Positions 62,704 to 64,000 of a DNA stretch of 64,000 bases are shown in pieces. The notes under the pieces were generated by a model. The model had not been told where the DNA came from, did no database searches, and saw nothing but the letters and a program-made list of their open reading frames with translations. The translations under genes and the position numbers were made by a program. Within the stretch, counting starts at the first letter, position 1, and every line of letters starts with the position of its first letter. Source of the stretch: Streptomyces camponoticapitis (GTDB lineage Bacteria; Actinomycetota; Actinomycetes; Streptomycetales; Streptomycetaceae); NCBI RefSeq assembly GCF_014646115.1, contig NZ_BMMV01000009.1, forward strand, positions 1 to 64,000, read 5' to 3'.

Positions 62704-62727
62704 GCGAAATCGCGCCGTGTTGACGCC

Positions 62728-62773
62728 GGCTCGATTCGGGTCGATCGATTCGGCTCGGCTCGATTCGGGTCGA
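62728..62773. repeat. 17-base direct repeat
   Basis: GGCTCGATTCGGGTCGA occurs at 62728-62744 and 62757-62773, with a partial copy (TCGATTCGGCTCG) between. It lies just beyond the MFS stop; no coding role is apparent. Confidence 0.8.
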
Positions 62774-62791
62774 CTCATGCGTGGCGTCGCG

Positions 62792-64000
62792 TCAGATGTG
62801 TACGCCGCCTCCTGCCGCGTCCGCGTTGTCGCCGCGCTTGGTCCGGGTGGCGACGAACGCCGCGACCACCGCGACCGCACCGGCGACCAGGAACGCCAGA
62901 CTCATGCCGGACACGAAGGTGTCCTGCATGACCCCGGTGATCCTGGCGAAGATGTCCGGCGTCACGCCGGGCGCCTCGGCCAGCGCGGGCGGGGCGACGC
63001 CGATCTCGGCCGCCTGTTCCAGCGACGGGTCCAGCGGCAGCTGGATGCCGGCGTCCTGCCAGTTGCCCTCCAGGTCGGCGCTGACCTTGGCCGACATGAC
63101 GGCGCCGAGCACCGCCGTACCGAGCGCGCCGCCGACCTGCATCGCGGCCTGCTGGAGTCCGCCCGCGACGCCGGAGAGTTCCAGCGGCGCGTTTCCGACG
63201 ATGACCTCGGTGGCGCCGACCATGACCGGGGCCAGACCCATGCCGAGCAGCGCGAACCAGACCGACATCACGAACGTGCCGGACCCGGGCGACAGGGTGG
63301 ACATGCCGAACATCGCGACGGCCGTGGCGACCATGCCGCCGACCAGCGGGACCCGTGGTCCGAACTTGGTGATCAGCATGCCCGCGGCGGGCGAGGCGAC
63401 GATCATCATGAGGGTCAGCGGCAGCAGGTGCAGACCGCTGTCGACGGGGCTCATGCCGTGGACGCCCTGGAGGTAGAACGTCACGAAGAAGAGTCCGCCC
63501 ATGAAGGCGAAGGCCATCAGCACCATCAGGATCGTGCCGGCGCTGAGCGGGACGGACCGGAACATGCTCAGCGGTACGAGGGGTTCCTTGACCTTCGTCT
63601 CCCAGACCGCGAACAGGACGAAGCACAGGACCGCCGCACCCAGGAACACCCAGGTGCCGCCCGACGTCCAGCCCCAGGACTCACCCGCCTTGATGATCGC
63701 CCAGATCAGGGAGAACATCGCGGCCGAGAGCAGCAGGATGCCGACGACGTCGAAGGACCTCGGGGCGTTCACCGCGCGGTGGTCCTTGAGGATCACCAGG
63801 CCGAGCGCCAGGGCGACGACACCCACGGGCACGTTGATGAAGAACACCGACTGCCAGCTGACGTGTTCGACGAGCAGACCGCCGACGATCGGGCCGCCCG
63901 CGGTGGAGGCGCCGATGACCATGCCCCAGATGCCGATGGCCATGTTCAGCTTCTCGGCGGGGAAGGTGGCGCGGAGCAGGCCGAGCGCGGCCGGCATCAG
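62792..64000 (-). CDS. MFS drug exporter, DHA2 type (5-prime part outside window)
   Basis: The last 400 or so residues of an EmrB/QacA-type exporter; the N-terminal helices lie beyond the right edge. The helix-5 antiporter motif appears as STAGGPIVGGLLVEHVSWQSVFF near the start of the visible part, followed by about nine more helices. The C-terminal tail RTKRGDNADAAGGGVHI is soluble. The gene is followed by a 17-base direct repeat and a terminator. Confidence 0.9.
   Translation of the reverse strand: MMPAALGLLRATFPAEKLNMAIGIWGMVIGASTAGGPIVGGLLVEHVSWQSVFFINVPVGVVALALGLVILKDHRAVNAPRSFDVVGILLLSAAMFSLIWAIIKAGESWGWTSGGTWVFLGAAVLCFVLFAVWETKVKEPLVPLSMFRSVPLSAGTILMVLMAFAFMGGLFFVTFYLQGVHGMSPVDSGLHLLPLTLMMIVASPAAGMLITKFGPRVPLVGGMVATAVAMFGMSTLSPGSGTFVMSVWFALLGMGLAPVMVGATEVIVGNAPLELSGVAGGLQQAAMQVGGALGTAVLGAVMSAKVSADLEGNWQDAGIQLPLDPSLEQAAEIGVAPPALAEAPGVTPDIFARITGVMQDTFVSGMSLAFLVAGAVAVVAAFVATRTKRGDNADAAGGGVHI

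Overview
The window is a stretch of a Streptomyces (or close actinomycete) chromosome. The evidence is a G+C content near 70 percent with almost every third codon position G or C, frequent GTG starts, many ATGA/GTGA stop-start overlaps, and families typical of the genus: DUF3052 and DUF2277 proteins, tandem TerD proteins, homodimeric AceE and Pro/Gln-rich membrane proteins. From memory only, the order of the ECF transporter genes and of the TerD - peroxiredoxin - DUF3052 - aceE genes resembles the SCO23xx region of S. coelicolor. The DNA looks like ordinary core chromosome. I see no transposase, integrase, CRISPR array or prophage.

Layout. 1-3.8 kb: the end of an upstream gene, a strong terminator, then a four-gene ABC exporter plus NarL-type two-component operon. 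3.8-8.9 kb: two divergent drug-type MFS exporters, a methyltransferase and a cell-wall amidase. 9-13.7 kb: two small membrane proteins and a three-gene unit on the minus strand (glycosyltransferase, methyltransferase, alpha/alpha-barrel protein). 14-20.5 kb: a cobalamin riboswitch followed by an overlapping operon of two surface-anchored proteins and the T, A-A and S parts of an ECF importer, read here as a vitamin B12 uptake system. 20.5-31.4 kb: membrane, acetyltransferase, GT87-PAP2 fusion, serpin and secreted GH71/99-like genes, a pair of related helical proteins, and an MFS exporter with a C-terminal winged-helix domain. 31.7-41.4 kb: a peptidoglycan-binding protein, HAD phosphatase, about 0.9 kb without a recognisable gene, a secreted HNH nuclease, PhoD-like phosphatase, DoxX with an iron-box-like site, DedA, thioesterase, HxlR regulator and a membrane glycosyltransferase. 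41.8 kb: tRNA-Val(UAC). 42-47 kb: a DUF4097 lipoprotein, a coiled-coil protein, DUF4383, FmdB, the decayed remains of a second two-component system, and another DedA protein.

47-57.5 kb holds a tellurium-resistance-type (Ter) stress locus. On the minus strand a 23-residue ORF is followed by an HpcH/HpaI lyase-like protein, a fused phosphoribosyltransferase-StiP protein and a HAD phosphatase, each coupled to the next. A divergent TerD with a repetitive tail follows, then TerA-like, DUF475 (TerC-like), two TerD paralogues, a peroxiredoxin and DUF3052. 58-64 kb: aceE, a potassium channel, two small membrane or secreted proteins, and an MFS exporter that runs off the right edge.

The observations most worth following up are the B12 locus with a possibly split transcobalamin-like receptor, the tiny ORF heading the Ter-linked biosynthetic operon, and the kinase-regulator chimera at 45.3-46.3 kb, which carries both an internal deletion and a one-base insertion.
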